DNA of 64,000 nt, taken from NCBI RefSeq assembly GCF_000237085.1, contig NC_016627.1, forward strand, positions 2,356,118-2,420,117. The letters run 5' to 3'. This document shows, piece after piece, positions 27,373 to 37,639 of the stretch; the first letter of the stretch is position 1; every line of letters starts with the position of its first letter. The notes beneath the pieces are model-generated. The model was given only the letters and a program-made list of their open reading frames with translations, ran no database searches and was not told the origin of the DNA. Origin of the DNA: Acetivibrio clariflavus DSM 19732. Its GTDB lineage: Bacteria > Bacillota > Clostridia > Acetivibrionales > Acetivibrionaceae. Both the position numbers and the translations under genes were made by a program.

Positions 27373-28123
27373 ATAAATTATTTTTGAGCATAAAAATACA
27401 CCTTTTTATTAAACAACTTAACTTTTCCTCACATTGAACAATGGTACAAACCTTTAAATTATTAAATTATTATATTATTTTTGTCGTATACATGCAATAT
27501 TCCCACTTTTTGTTAATCTTTACAATGTTTATTTATAAAACTTAATACATAAATAATTTGTCAGAACTTTTTCTATGATGTAAGTTTTTGCTAAATTAAT
27601 TATTGAGTTTAAAATTCAATTTATATATAATGGTTAATATAGATTGAACTTTGGCAATTTAATAGCTTTAATCACTAAATTTGATTTATGGAACACTGCA
27701 GACCACAATGTTTAAAAGACAAATTTCCTGATATTGATATGTCTTTTCCAAAGTAAAACCATTAAATCAACGACTATACCAAATAATTTTCCAGCCTCTT
27801 ATTTTCCCATAAGTATAAAAATATTCACAGTATTTACGTAGAAGCAACTTAAGAAGTATTAATTATCATATCAGTCAATCTGTTAATTGAATTCCGTCCT
27901 GTTGCATAATCTTTACATCAGCTGATTTTATACAACTCCTGTTCCCACTATTTGCGCTAAATAATTCGGTTATTTTTATCTCATTTTTTTTAATAAATAT
28001 ATCATCACTAGACTGCAATATTTTTATTGTCAAATATTATTTCCATTTTTTCTCAAATACGCTTTAGTTACCTACAAAAGTTAGGTAATTAAATAAATCA
28101 AAATCATGAAAGGAGCGTGCAAA
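27373..28123. other. AT-rich intergenic region upstream of the xylanase gene
   Basis: About 750 nt with no credible gene. Close to the xylanase start, TTACCTA-N7-TAGGTAA (28068-28090 region) forms a short inverted repeat that could be an operator or an mRNA leader hairpin. No known riboswitch motif was recognised. Confidence 0.5.
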
Positions 28124-30106
28124 ATGCACAGTAGCAAACTAAAAAATCTGGCCAAAATAATAAGCATTACTTTCCTGTTCTCCTTATTTGCATTAAATAA
28201 TGTGCAGGCACAAACAGTAACATCAAATCAAACCGGTACTCATGGCGGCTATAACTATGAATACTGGAAGGACAGCGGAAACGGAACCATGATTCTGAAA
28301 GACGGAGGTTCTTTTAGCTGTTCATGGGATAATATCAATAACATATTATTCCGAAAAGGCATTAAATACAATGAGACCCAAACACACCAGGAGCTCGGAT
28401 ACATAACAATGGAATATGCCTGCGACTACCGGCCCAACGGAAACTCATATCTGGCTGTTTACGGTTGGACGAGCAATCCCCTGGTAGAGTATTACATCAT
28501 CGAGAGCTGGGGTACCTGGAAGCCGCCCGGAAATGTAGGATCAAAGGGTACCATTACAGTGGACGGCGGTACATACGACATATTTGAAACCACAAGGTAC
28601 AACCAACCTTCCATTAAGGGCAATACAACCTTCCAGCAGTATTGGAGTGTACGCCAGCAGAAACGCACCAGCGGAACCATATCCATCACCGAACACTTTA
28701 ATGCCTGGGAAAGATTAGGCATGAGGATGGGCAAGATGTATGAAGTCTCCCTTGTTGTGGAAGGATACCAAAGCAGCGGTCAGGCCGACGTGACATATAT
28801 GTCCATTAAAGTAGGCAATTCGCCAAATTCGACTTCCCAGCCATACTACCCTCAACCTACCAATTCCAATAATTCGAACAACTCCAATAATAATCAAACT
28901 TCCGGACAGCCGCTTCGCGTACTTACAAAGCAATTAAGGGAAAGAGGCAGAGAGTTTTATATAGGCTGTGCAGTTCCTTCCTATTTCAGTGCTGCAGACC
29001 AGGAAATTGTCAAGAGAGAATTTGATATTATCACCTGCGAAAACGATATGAAAATCGGTACCATATCCCCCAACCAAAATCAGTTCAATTTCAGCGGCGG
29101 AGACAGAATAGTACAATTCGCCAAAGAAAACGATATGAAAGTACACGGCCACACCTTCGTATGGCACAAATACAATCCATGGTGGGTGGACGGTACCAAG
29201 AGCATGATGGAAAGCTATATAAATACCGTAGCTACCCATTATAAAGGTGACATCTATGTATGGGATGTAGTTAACGAAGCCTTCCACCGGGACGGCTCTT
29301 ACCGAATAAATGCCATCGGAACCAATGGTCAGGACGGAGCCTCAATATACGGTCAGAAACAGGGTACAAAATATATTGAAGATGCCTTTATTGCCGCACG
29401 TAAAGCTGATCCTAATGCCAAGCTGATTTACAACGATTATGACTTAATGATGAGAGATGTAAAATTTGAAGCTGTTTATCAAATGGTTAAAGATTTCAAA
29501 AGCCGCAATATACCTATTGATGGTGTAGGTTTCCAAGCCCATTTGGGACCTGACTTCACTGAAGAACGTGCAAGAGCCTTCGGTCAGAAAATGCAAAGTC
29601 TGGCAGCCTTAGGTGTTGAATCCTATGTTACTGAAATGGATGTTGGCTGTCAGGATACATCACAAGCTGGCTTACAGAAACAAGCAGATGTCTTCCGATG
29701 GATTACCGAAGAATGTATAAAGCAGCCTTATTGCAGAGCTTTGCAGGTATGGGGTATAAGAGACAGCCAATCATGGCGTATAAATCCCGAATCTCCTGAA
29801 GACAGGGCAATAGCACCACTGATTTTTGATGACAACGGTCAGAAAAAACCTGCATACTACGCTATACAGCAAGTTTTGGAAGATGCTTTGAATTCTCAGA
29901 TACTTCCGCAAATTGTTGAAGGCGACACAAACGGTGACGGAGAATTTAACTCCATTGATTATGCAACCTTAAAACAGATCCTGTTAGGTATAAACACCGA
30001 AAACAGGTATATATACTGGGAGCAGGCTTCCGATTTAGACAAGAACGGAACAGTAGATTCAATAGATTATGCCTTGATGAAAATGAGACTTCTCGGAATA
30101 AAATAA
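28124..30106 (+). CDS. Cellulosomal bifunctional xylanase GH11-GH10-dockerin
   Basis: About 660 residues, secreted. A signal peptide (1-29) is followed by a GH11 jelly-roll xylanase (~30-232) with nucleophile Glu122 in PLVEYY and acid/base Glu213 in VEGYQSSG. An Asn/Ser/Gln linker follows, then a GH10 xylanase (~268-585) with acid/base Glu385 in WDVVNEAF and nucleophile Glu504 in VTEMDVG, and a type I dockerin (600-660) with two Ca-binding repeats, [13 protein letters not shown] and [13 protein letters not shown]. All four catalytic glutamates are present. It cuts xylan endo-wise with two folds in one chain and docks onto a scaffoldin. The second ATG (28124) is chosen because AAAGGAG lies 8 nt upstream. 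A terminator follows; the gene stands alone. Confidence 0.95.
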   Translation: MHSSKLKNLAKIISITFLFSLFALNNVQAQTVTSNQTGTHGGYNYEYWKDSGNGTMILKDGGSFSCSWDNINNILFRKGIKYNETQTHQELGYITMEYACDYRPNGNSYLAVYGWTSNPLVEYYIIESWGTWKPPGNVGSKGTITVDGGTYDIFETTRYNQPSIKGNTTFQQYWSVRQQKRTSGTISITEHFNAWERLGMRMGKMYEVSLVVEGYQSSGQADVTYMSIKVGNSPNSTSQPYYPQPTNSNNSNNSNNNQTSGQPLRVLTKQLRERGREFYIGCAVPSYFSAADQEIVKREFDIITCENDMKIGTISPNQNQFNFSGGDRIVQFAKENDMKVHGHTFVWHKYNPWWVDGTKSMMESYINTVATHYKGDIYVWDVVNEAFHRDGSYRINAIGTNGQDGASIYGQKQGTKYIEDAFIAARKADPNAKLIYNDYDLMMRDVKFEAVYQMVKDFKSRNIPIDGVGFQAHLGPDFTEERARAFGQKMQSLAALGVESYVTEMDVGCQDTSQAGLQKQADVFRWITEECIKQPYCRALQVWGIRDSQSWRINPESPEDRAIAPLIFDDNGQKKPAYYAIQQVLEDALNSQILPQIVEGDTNGDGEFNSIDYATLKQILLGINTENRYIYWEQASDLDKNGTVDSIDYALMKMRLLGIK

Positions 30107-30151
30107 TTTTTATTGGAAGATAAGCTATTAAAGATTGACATTCCTTCTATA

Positions 30152-30182
30152 AAGCAGGCATTTAACGATGCCTGCTTTTTTA
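30152..30182 (+). terminator. Terminator of the xylanase gene
   Basis: AAGCAGGCAT pairs with ATGCCTGCTT around a 6-nt loop, followed by TTTTTT. It lies 45 nt beyond the stop codon. Confidence 0.9.
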
Positions 30183-30562
30183 AGTCAAATTGATATTTGC
30201 AAATTTATATAAAAACATATCTAACCTATAGTTCAAAATACAATTTGATCCGCTAACCTTTTAGACAAAGTAGTTTTGAATACCAACCAATATAACACAC
30301 GCCATTACAGGCACTGGATATTGATTTCAAAAGACTGACTGCATTATAAATTACGTACTCCATTATTTCAGATAAGAAACATTAAAATCACACAATTATT
30401 CTTTTAGCCTTTAATTAGTGATAAAACATTGCTATTAACACAATAAGCTGTAATATATAATTTGCAGCAAGTATAAAAAATAAAATTCCATAATTACTTA
30501 ATCTAATTCTACAACATAAAAATTTTTTAATATACTCTTAACCAGTCATATCAAAATAATAA
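30183..30562. other. Intergenic region before the IS1182 element
   Basis: About 380 nt of AT-rich sequence. I see no gene, structured RNA or repeat in it. Confidence 0.6.
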
Positions 30563-32452
30563 GGGGCTGTCGCATTACAGATTAGTAATCGTAATGCAAT
30601 AGCCCCTTTTTATTTAAAATTAATATATTTTATCCTTAAAACGTTGTCTTTTATTTGTTGATCCTGAAAAAAGGGTATACTAAATAAACGACACACACTT
30701 CGCTAATTATACAATAAATATTTTTTATGTTTATGCTGTCTTTATTGGATGTAAATACGTGGCACATCGTTGTGATTGAATTTTGTTATGCAGTTTGTTT
30801 ACATTATGTGCTAAAGCAAGAAGAATGCATTCTGCTAAGATGTTCTTTTTGCCTCTACACAAGAAACGTCTGAATCCCATATCTTGTTTTATTTCTCCAA
30901 TAACCCCTTCGACCTGAATACTCCGATTTATTCTGAGTTCGATTCCTTCTTCACTGAGGATTCTTTCTAAGGCTTCCTCACGTTTTTGCTGGAATAATTT
31001 AGATACCTCAAGACGTTTAGTCCGTTCTTCCAGCGGTTTTTTGCTGTTTCCCTTAATGCATTTTGATTTGAAAGTACATTCACTACAATCTTCACATGTG
31101 TAGCAGGTTTTCTTACTTATATATCCTGTTTTGCTTTTACTGAACTTTATTCCTGTTACTACAAGCCTTTTTCCGTTACTACATATGTAAATATCCTTTT
31201 CTTTGTCATATATCATATTTTCCTTTATGCTAATATCTGCTTTATACTTACGTGTCCTACTAATTTCATAATTGGATGGTTTAATAAAGGCACGTTGGTT
31301 GTTTTCATCAAGATAAACGTAATTTTCCTCACTTTCATACCCTGAATCAGCAACTATATTTTTGTAAGTATACCTCAAATGACTTTTGATACTGTTTAAG
31401 AATGGTATTAGAGTGGTTGTATCTGTAGGCTGAGGACCAGCACTTATCCATACTATGTATTCAGCATCTACTCCAAACTGAATATTGTAACCAGGTTTTA
31501 ATTGCCCATTCTTCATAGCATCTTCTTTCATTCTCATGAAGGTTGCATCAGGGTCTGTTTTTGAAAAACTATTTCTCTCTCCCATGGTATGTAAATGCTT
31601 ATTATATTTCTTAAGTCTTGATATGTATTCATCCAGCTGTTCCAATGTTTTTTGGAGAGGAGATTTTCTTTTTCCTATTCCATAGACAAATTCGATATCT
31701 TCATCCTTTTTTATTTTGCATAGTTTACGCCTAAGCTTTTTTAGATGATACATTTTGATTTTATCTCCATATACAATTTTAAATCCGTAATCTTCTTCTG
31801 CTTTCTTAAAAAATGCAGGAATCTTATCCATAAGTTTTCGCTGATTTTTAGTAACAGAACCTTTCCAGACAAAAGTATATTTGTTTGAAGAAGCTTCAAT
31901 TTTTGTCCCATCAACAAAAAGATTCTTCATTGAAAGTTCTCCACATTCAGCAAGTATTTCAGTAAATTGTGCCATAAGATTTTCTGAAACAGGTGCAAAA
32001 TGAAGGCTCCGAAATCTCGCTATTGTTGTATAATCTGGAGCAGGAGACCCTTCAAGAAGGTACATAAAGTTGATATCTCTCTTACAAGCACTTTCAATTT
32101 TTCGAGTAGTATAACAATTATTCATATATCCGTAGAGCATGACCTTCAGCATCTGTGTTGGGGTTGCTTGTTTTTTCCTTATACGGGAATAGGTCTTATA
32201 TAATTCTGTTAAATCCATCTCCTCCACTATCTGACCCAGCAACCTGACAGAATCATCATTAGGTATCATGTACTCAATATTTAACGGTAATTTTAATTGA
32301 TAGAAATCACCGCGAATGGTATAATCTTTATGTGTTAAATTATTTAGTGGCATAAATACATTTTACACCAAATTCCGGACTTTTCGAAGTCCGGAATTTG
32401 CTTTTTAGACACAAAAGGACTGTTACACTAATTTTCTTAGTGCAACAGCCCC
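30563..32452 (-). mobile_element. IS1182-family insertion sequence
   Basis: The element is bounded by imperfect terminal inverted repeats: GGGGCTGTCGCATTA at 30563-30577 and its partner, reading GGGGCTGTTGCACTA on the minus strand, at 32438-32452 (13 of 15 match). Each end also folds into its own hairpin that would block read-through from outside. It holds one intact transposase gene. A clear target-site duplication is not seen (ATAA on the left, ATGA on the right). It sits between the xylanase gene and the end of the sugar ABC operon. Confidence 0.88.
30731..32353 (-). CDS. IS1182 family transposase
   Basis: 540 residues. An N-terminal InsH-like domain (LLGQIVEEMDLTELYKTYS...ATPTQMLKVMLYGYMNNCYTTRKIE) is followed by a DDE core with LFVDGTKIEASSNKYTFVWKG, IVADSGYESEENYVYLDE and the C-terminal EGVIGEIKQDMGFRRFLCRG. 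A Cys-rich insertion (CYTCEDCSECTFKSKCIKG) near residue 430 is typical of the family. The gene is full length, so the element may be active. A hairpin (AAATTCCGGACTT arm, 32370-32399) directly upstream could limit expression from outside promoters. Confidence 0.95.
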   Translation of the reverse strand: MPLNNLTHKDYTIRGDFYQLKLPLNIEYMIPNDDSVRLLGQIVEEMDLTELYKTYSRIRKKQATPTQMLKVMLYGYMNNCYTTRKIESACKRDINFMYLLEGSPAPDYTTIARFRSLHFAPVSENLMAQFTEILAECGELSMKNLFVDGTKIEASSNKYTFVWKGSVTKNQRKLMDKIPAFFKKAEEDYGFKIVYGDKIKMYHLKKLRRKLCKIKKDEDIEFVYGIGKRKSPLQKTLEQLDEYISRLKKYNKHLHTMGERNSFSKTDPDATFMRMKEDAMKNGQLKPGYNIQFGVDAEYIVWISAGPQPTDTTTLIPFLNSIKSHLRYTYKNIVADSGYESEENYVYLDENNQRAFIKPSNYEISRTRKYKADISIKENMIYDKEKDIYICSNGKRLVVTGIKFSKSKTGYISKKTCYTCEDCSECTFKSKCIKGNSKKPLEERTKRLEVSKLFQQKREEALERILSEEGIELRINRSIQVEGVIGEIKQDMGFRRFLCRGKKNILAECILLALAHNVNKLHNKIQSQRCATYLHPIKTA

Positions 32453-32475
32453 ATGATAACTTCATATATTAAATT

Positions 32476-33393
32476 TTATTCTTTTACGCCACCAACATTA
32501 AGACCGGTTACAAAGTAGCGTTGAACAAACGGATAAACACAAATTATCGGCACCATCGCCACTATGGTTATCGCAGCTTGCATAGCTATCGGAGTAACCA
32601 TTCCGCTTGCCAGCTCAGCACCTAATCCACTGGTAACAGCTTGTGTAGATTGGCTCTGTGAAAAGGATGAAGCCAAAAGCTTTTGAAGTTCATAGGACAA
32701 AGTACTCAAACTCTGTTTTGAAGAACAATACAAATACGTATCAAACCAGTTATTCCACTGGAAGATGGCAACAAACATTGCAATAACAGCTAAAGATGGC
32801 TTACACAACGGGAAAATAATCCTCAGGAATATTTTAAAGTCTCCCGCACCGTCAAGCCTTGCCGATTCAACCAAACTTTCCGGAATACTTGAAATATAAG
32901 TTCTAACCACAATAACATTAAATCCGGAAATCAAACAAGGGATAACATATACCCAAAAACTTCCATAAAGACCAAGTTTCTTTATCAATAAAAAGTTAGG
33001 TATTAAACCTGCGTTGAAATACATGGTTATAACAATCATAACCGTAATAAATTTATTAAAAATATACTCTTTTCTGCTCAAACAATATGCCAACATACCT
33101 GTTAAAAAGACATTCAGTGCAACAGTTATTACTGTTCTTGCAACCGACACAAAAAAGGCATTAACAACAGTACCGGATATAAATACTGCTCTGTAATTTT
33201 GCAGAGAAAATTTTCTTGGCCAGATATATATGCCGCCCCTGACCGAATCCAGACCGTCGTTAAAAGAAATAGCCAAAGTATTCAAAAAAGGATAAATGGT
33301 AACTACTACGAGAAATAGCAAAATAATTGTGTTAAAAAAGTGAAACGCTACATCGCCAAGTTTATACCTTTTATTTCTAAATCTAATATACAT
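32476..33393 (-). CDS. Carbohydrate ABC transporter permease (LplC/YtcP type)
   Basis: 305 residues with six membrane helices and the EAA-loop motif ESARLDGAGDFKIFLRIIFPLCKPSLA. It ends VQRYFVTGLNVGGVKE, the conserved terminus of LplC-like permeases. With the LplB-like partner 17 nt upstream and the lipoprotein gene it forms an importer for oligosaccharides. No ATPase gene is present here; such systems often borrow a shared MsmX-type ATPase. The IS1182 element lies 23 nt beyond its stop. Confidence 0.92.
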   Translation of the reverse strand: MYIRFRNKRYKLGDVAFHFFNTIILLFLVVVTIYPFLNTLAISFNDGLDSVRGGIYIWPRKFSLQNYRAVFISGTVVNAFFVSVARTVITVALNVFLTGMLAYCLSRKEYIFNKFITVMIVITMYFNAGLIPNFLLIKKLGLYGSFWVYVIPCLISGFNVIVVRTYISSIPESLVESARLDGAGDFKIFLRIIFPLCKPSLAVIAMFVAIFQWNNWFDTYLYCSSKQSLSTLSYELQKLLASSFSQSQSTQAVTSGLGAELASGMVTPIAMQAAITIVAMVPIICVYPFVQRYFVTGLNVGGVKE

Positions 33394-33410
33394 AATTTAA
33401 CAGCCCCTCA

Positions 33411-34379
33411 TTAAATAAGTCTTTCTTCTCCAAGTAACTTAGCAAACCAGTTTGCCAGGAATAGCAATACTACACTGACAACAGTTTTAAACATACCCGC
33501 TGCAGTAGCAAGCGAATAGTTACCTTTTGAAATTCCGTATTTAAGTGTAAATACATCAATAGTTTCCGACCACTCAATATTTAATCCGTTTCCTAAGAGG
33601 TACTGGAATTCAAATCCAACATTCAATACACTTGCTATGTTCATAATTAACAGAACTATAATTGTCGATTTTAAACCCGGAAGGGTAATATGCCACATTT
33701 TTCTAAATCTTCCTGCACCGTCAATTTCAGCTGCTTCATACAAATTTGGATCTATAGCTGTCATTGCACCTAAATAAATAATTGCATTGAAGCCAACATT
33801 TTTCCATATGTTACCCAAACCAAAAATCAGCCAGAATAAGTTACCTTTTCCCAACCAGGATACCGGCTGGTCTATTAAATGTAATTTCATCAATACAACG
33901 TTTACAATACCGTTTTCGGCTGAAAGAGCTTGAGATATAATACCGCAAGCTATAACCCAAGAAATAAAGTAGGGTAAATACGAAATAGTCTGAACAGTCT
34001 TTTTAAATACAATATTTTTGACTTCATTAAGCAAAAGAGCCAAAGTTATTGCTGTCAGAAAGGAAAAAACTATATTAATAAGACTCATGCCTATAGTATT
34101 TCTAAGTACTCTAAGAAAACTTTCATCAGTAAACAGAAACTCAAAATTTTCAAACCCAACCCATTTTTGATTAAAAATACTTCTTCCTGGCCCAGGTCTA
34201 AAATTCTGAAAAGCCATTACCCATCCTACAAGAGGCACATAGCTGAATATAAAAACGTATATAAGAAGTGGAAAGGACATAAATATAAGCTGTCTTTGTC
34301 TAACAATAGTCCTCCACAAACTATTCTTCTTATACTTTTTTTGCGGTCTCTTATTCAACGCTAAGGAAATACTCTCCAT
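33411..34379 (-). CDS. Carbohydrate ABC transporter permease (LplB type)
   Basis: 322 residues with six membrane helices and the EAA-loop YEAAEIDGAGRFRKMWHITLPGLKST. N-terminal features (FIFSYVPLVGWVMAFQNFRPG) are typical of LplB. It pairs with the LplC-type permease encoded just downstream. A long hairpin between it and the binding-protein gene would reduce permease expression relative to the binding protein. Confidence 0.93.
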   Translation of the reverse strand: MESISLALNKRPQKKYKKNSLWRTIVRQRQLIFMSFPLLIYVFIFSYVPLVGWVMAFQNFRPGPGRSIFNQKWVGFENFEFLFTDESFLRVLRNTIGMSLINIVFSFLTAITLALLLNEVKNIVFKKTVQTISYLPYFISWVIACGIISQALSAENGIVNVVLMKLHLIDQPVSWLGKGNLFWLIFGLGNIWKNVGFNAIIYLGAMTAIDPNLYEAAEIDGAGRFRKMWHITLPGLKSTIIVLLIMNIASVLNVGFEFQYLLGNGLNIEWSETIDVFTLKYGISKGNYSLATAAGMFKTVVSVVLLFLANWFAKLLGEERLI

Positions 34380-34469
34380 TAGAATTCTCCTCTGTCAATA
34401 TTATATTTTAATCGTCAATATTATATTTTAATGCTTAAAACCGATAATTTAAAAATTTCAAATATATTT

Positions 34470-34504
34470 GGTATACTACACTCAAAAATTGAGTGTAGTA
34501 TACC
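34470..34504 (-). terminator. 16-bp attenuator hairpin between binding protein and permease genes
   Basis: A perfect 16-bp inverted repeat (34470-34485 with 34489-34504) has a 3-nt AAA/TTT loop. On the minus strand it directly follows the binding-protein gene (stop at 34531). No long U-tract follows in that direction, so it is likely a partial terminator or a 3' stabiliser, a common way to make much more binding protein than permease. Confidence 0.75.
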
Positions 34505-34530
34505 ATTTTTACAATTTTCCAGTTCAAGAT

Positions 34531-36210
34531 TTAATTGGAATACTCCTGAATCCTCTGCTGTATACCATCATTGTATACTTTTTCAAGAGCTGCAATATCA
34601 AGCTTGTTAATCTGCTCAACATATTTCTGCCACAATCCTTCGAATTCACTAGGTTTAGCAGAAATAATCTTCGGCAGATATTGGAAAGCATAGTCTTTCA
34701 ACTTCTGATCAACAATTTGAGCATCAGATCCTACAGGTATTGATATTGTATATGCCGGGAAGTATACCGGATTTTCAGGTGGGAAGCCAAACAATTCACC
34801 TTGTGTCTTCACATTATAAGCAGTGTATACTTCTTTTGCAACATCGTCAAGTGATTCGAAATATTCTTCCGGTTGCTGACCCGGGTTAGTTGCATTTCCG
34901 TCACTGTATGAACCTTCAAGTTTAGGACAGAATTGGAGCAATGCTTCAGCATAATTTGATAATTTCCATTCTTCACTCTTAGCTCTTTCTCTTTGTTCAG
35001 GTGTTCTGTAGAATCTTCCGTTTTCATCTACATGATAGTCTTCACCTTCAATACCCCATTGTAAAATCTTCTGCCATTCTTCACTGAGAAGGGTATCCAA
35101 AACTTGCATTACTCTGTCCGGATCTTTACAGCTTGTAGTTATTGCATAACCGCTGTTTACGTTAATATTCGGATAAGTCAGGTACCATTGTTCATAACTG
35201 TCATCAAATACTACCGGTACCGGTACATATTGTCTTTCATACATTTTCTGATCTATTATAGAGTTGTAACCCATTTGGAAATTCCAGCGCTGATCATACA
35301 AACCTAATACTCTACCGCTGGATATCTTTGAAATATAAGTATCATAGTTGGATGTAAAGCATTCCGGATCAATTACACCGGCATTATACATTTCATTTAA
35401 CTTTTTGTAATACCTCTTGGATATATCCAAATGAGCGTAAATTCTTGCAACATTATCATCAACTATAACTCCACCGTCATTCGGGTGACCGCTCAACTGA
35501 GCAGGTGCATTTCTAAGAGGCCAGTCTCTGCTTGTATCAGTAAGAATTGTAAATCCAATAGTTTTCTGTCCATTTATTTCAGGATATTTCTTCATATACT
35601 GTTGAATAATGTCAAACCATTCATCAAGGGTGGTAATCTTAGGATAACCAAATTCTTTAAGTACTGCAGCCTGAATCCAGAATGCAGGACCAAAGGATTC
35701 ATTCTGATAATACTTTCCGGATATTACACCGTAGTTTGGCATTACATAAACATGTCCGCTTTTCTGATCTTTGATTTGATTCATGATTGGTCCATAGTGT
35801 TTCTTCAGATTTGGATACTTGTTAATGTAATCTTCTAGCGGAATAAGAGCTTCTGCGTCAATGAATTCCTGTAATCCGGATTGATCCCCCAAAAGACCTA
35901 ACAAATCTGGATATTCTCCGCCGGCAATCATAACTCCAGCTTTTTCCTTAGCCTCACCAACAAGAAATTCAAACTCAAATTTTACGCCAAGTTTTTCTTC
36001 GATAAGTTTGTAAATCTTGTTATCCTTTGCTGGTGCAGTACTGGCCATTGCGTTGTAGACTTTAATCGTGAAGGGTCCTGTGTTAGAACTGCCTGTTTGA
36101 GAAGGGTCTGTTTGATCTCCGGAACCTTTCTTACATCCTGCTAAACTTAAACACATCGATAAGCTAAGCAAGACTGCAATACCGCTTGAAAACAACTTTT
36201 TCCTAGTCAT
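34531..36210 (-). CDS. Extracellular solute-binding lipoprotein (LplA/YtcQ type)
   Basis: 559 residues. A lipoprotein signal with lipobox LAGC (Cys26) is followed by a Ser/Thr/Gly linker and a two-lobe cluster B/F sugar-binding fold (KIYKLIEEKLGVKFEFEFLVGE..., GEYPDLLGL). The length is typical of LplA/YtcQ proteins that bind oligosaccharides in gut and soil Firmicutes. Next to xylan-degrading genes, a xylo-oligosaccharide ligand is plausible but unproven. The GGGGG upstream is a good ribosome-binding site. Confidence 0.92.
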   Translation of the reverse strand: MTRKKLFSSGIAVLLSLSMCLSLAGCKKGSGDQTDPSQTGSSNTGPFTIKVYNAMASTAPAKDNKIYKLIEEKLGVKFEFEFLVGEAKEKAGVMIAGGEYPDLLGLLGDQSGLQEFIDAEALIPLEDYINKYPNLKKHYGPIMNQIKDQKSGHVYVMPNYGVISGKYYQNESFGPAFWIQAAVLKEFGYPKITTLDEWFDIIQQYMKKYPEINGQKTIGFTILTDTSRDWPLRNAPAQLSGHPNDGGVIVDDNVARIYAHLDISKRYYKKLNEMYNAGVIDPECFTSNYDTYISKISSGRVLGLYDQRWNFQMGYNSIIDQKMYERQYVPVPVVFDDSYEQWYLTYPNINVNSGYAITTSCKDPDRVMQVLDTLLSEEWQKILQWGIEGEDYHVDENGRFYRTPEQRERAKSEEWKLSNYAEALLQFCPKLEGSYSDGNATNPGQQPEEYFESLDDVAKEVYTAYNVKTQGELFGFPPENPVYFPAYTISIPVGSDAQIVDQKLKDYAFQYLPKIISAKPSEFEGLWQKYVEQINKLDIAALEKVYNDGIQQRIQEYSN

Positions 36211-36255
36211 AATGTTCCCCCTTGTTTTGATATATGTAACACTTAACTCAACTAC

Positions 36256-36285
36256 ATTATAAAATTTATTGTTCTACTTTGTCAA
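36256..36285 (-). promoter_or_regulatory. Promoter of the sugar ABC operon
   Basis: On the minus strand a perfect TTGACA (36280-36285) and perfect TATAAT (36256-36261) are 18 nt apart, about 45 nt upstream of the binding-protein ATG. It is a strong housekeeping promoter. No operator is evident. Confidence 0.8.
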
Positions 36286-36399
36286 GTAGCAGAAGTTAAC
36301 CGGTTTCGCTATTTCAATCAATTTAATTTGTTTTTGTTTACTTAATCTTCCATAGGCGCCCTATAAATCTCAATTAGAGTAAAATCCTCAAAATTTCTG

Positions 36400-37638
36400 T
36401 TATAAGCCGATTTTTTTCATCATTATATAAGTATTCTTCCCTTCTTCCGAAAATTCCCGTATCCCTTTTATAATTCTGAACGTACGTTTTCGCTTTATTA
36501 CAATGCATTTGATTCCTCTGTGAATCCATGCAAATACTAATAAATAGGGGTGTTTTTTCAGTATAGGATATATTTCTCTCATAATATCAAAACTTAGGAA
36601 TATTTTTTTTAACATAGCTTTAATTTTTATGTGTTCGAAACTTCCAGTTTTTTCGTATTCTTTTCTCAAAGCACTGATGGCAATATTATCGTTTGAATAT
36701 CCAAATGTTCCGCCCTCCAAAATATATTTGGATATGTAACTATAAGTTGACTCATCCATCTCGAAATACATCCCCGGAGCTTTAACACCGAACCATCTTT
36801 CACACAATGCAAAAATATGCTTTGCAAACAAATCCAATTTAATATTCTCTAAATGCTTCCATATTTTCTGAAAATCCAATTCTTCGCCATATTTGTTTAA
36901 AATAACTGCAATATCTAAAATCAGACGAACTCCCGCACCTTTTTCATAAAAATGTTTTGCTATGTGAGTAATTAAAAATGCCAGATGATAATTCATATCC
37001 AGTTCGTATGTATAACCGTACTCTTTCGGTTTTGCATATTCCCAGGCATTCGCGAAATATGCAGAGTAGTCAACTTTTGAATTTATTTCAGTATTCACCA
37101 GATTATCATGGCCTTCGAATACTATTTTCCCCTTCTTAAATTTATCATGCCACTTGGTAGAAAAATTCCTATACCCAAGATCGGTAAAAATTTTTTCAAC
37201 TTTTTTTCGGTCTTCAGGGTATATAAGAAAATCAATATCTCCCTGGGTTCTAACCTGCTTAACAGGATAATAGTCCCGAACAATTACGCCTTTAAAGAAA
37301 AGGTGCTTAATCTTTTCCCTGTTCAAAAGCTCAACAATTTTGCGATACTCTCTTTCCTGTTCCTCAAATCTGTAAGTGGCATAAAAAAATTCCGATTTTA
37401 ATTTATTTAGAATATCGGCTTCAGGTTTATCGGCTTCATCCAGTTTCTGAACAGCCAAATAAACAGCACCACCCAGGGAATGAATACTTGCCAGCTTATA
37501 TATTTTTCCCCAGTCCACATTATCGTGTCCGCTGTCATCTTTCTCTTTGTCTTCCCCTATACACCCCGGCTTTACAGGTGTTGCATCTTTGATGAATGAA
37601 GATAGCAACGATATAAAATATCTGCTGCTTAAATCCAT
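36400..37638 (-). CDS. Nucleotidyltransferase family protein (NTP_transf_5-like) of a RiPP-like cluster
   Basis: About 412 residues. The nucleotidyltransferase region contains KHLFFKGVIVRDYYP and the metal-binding QGDIDFLIYPEDRKK (near residue 140), as in the PF14907-type proteins that accompany lasso and other RiPP clusters. The ATG at 37638 is chosen for its GGGAGG 5 nt upstream. It is 1 nt from the ABC transporter stop and is the last gene of the cluster. In Paenibacillus lasso clusters such proteins sit with HprK-like kinases and may modify a phosphorylated peptide; the role here is inferred. Confidence 0.8.
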   Translation of the reverse strand: MDLSSRYFISLLSSFIKDATPVKPGCIGEDKEKDDSGHDNVDWGKIYKLASIHSLGGAVYLAVQKLDEADKPEADILNKLKSEFFYATYRFEEQEREYRKIVELLNREKIKHLFFKGVIVRDYYPVKQVRTQGDIDFLIYPEDRKKVEKIFTDLGYRNFSTKWHDKFKKGKIVFEGHDNLVNTEINSKVDYSAYFANAWEYAKPKEYGYTYELDMNYHLAFLITHIAKHFYEKGAGVRLILDIAVILNKYGEELDFQKIWKHLENIKLDLFAKHIFALCERWFGVKAPGMYFEMDESTYSYISKYILEGGTFGYSNDNIAISALRKEYEKTGSFEHIKIKAMLKKIFLSFDIMREIYPILKKHPYLLVFAWIHRGIKCIVIKRKRTFRIIKGIREFSEEGKNTYIMMKKIGL

Positions 37639-37639
37639 T

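Noticed and set aside
30557-32458. Target-site duplication of the IS1182 element
   Set aside because: Flanks ATAA and ATGA are similar but not identical, and AT-rich DNA gives such matches by chance.
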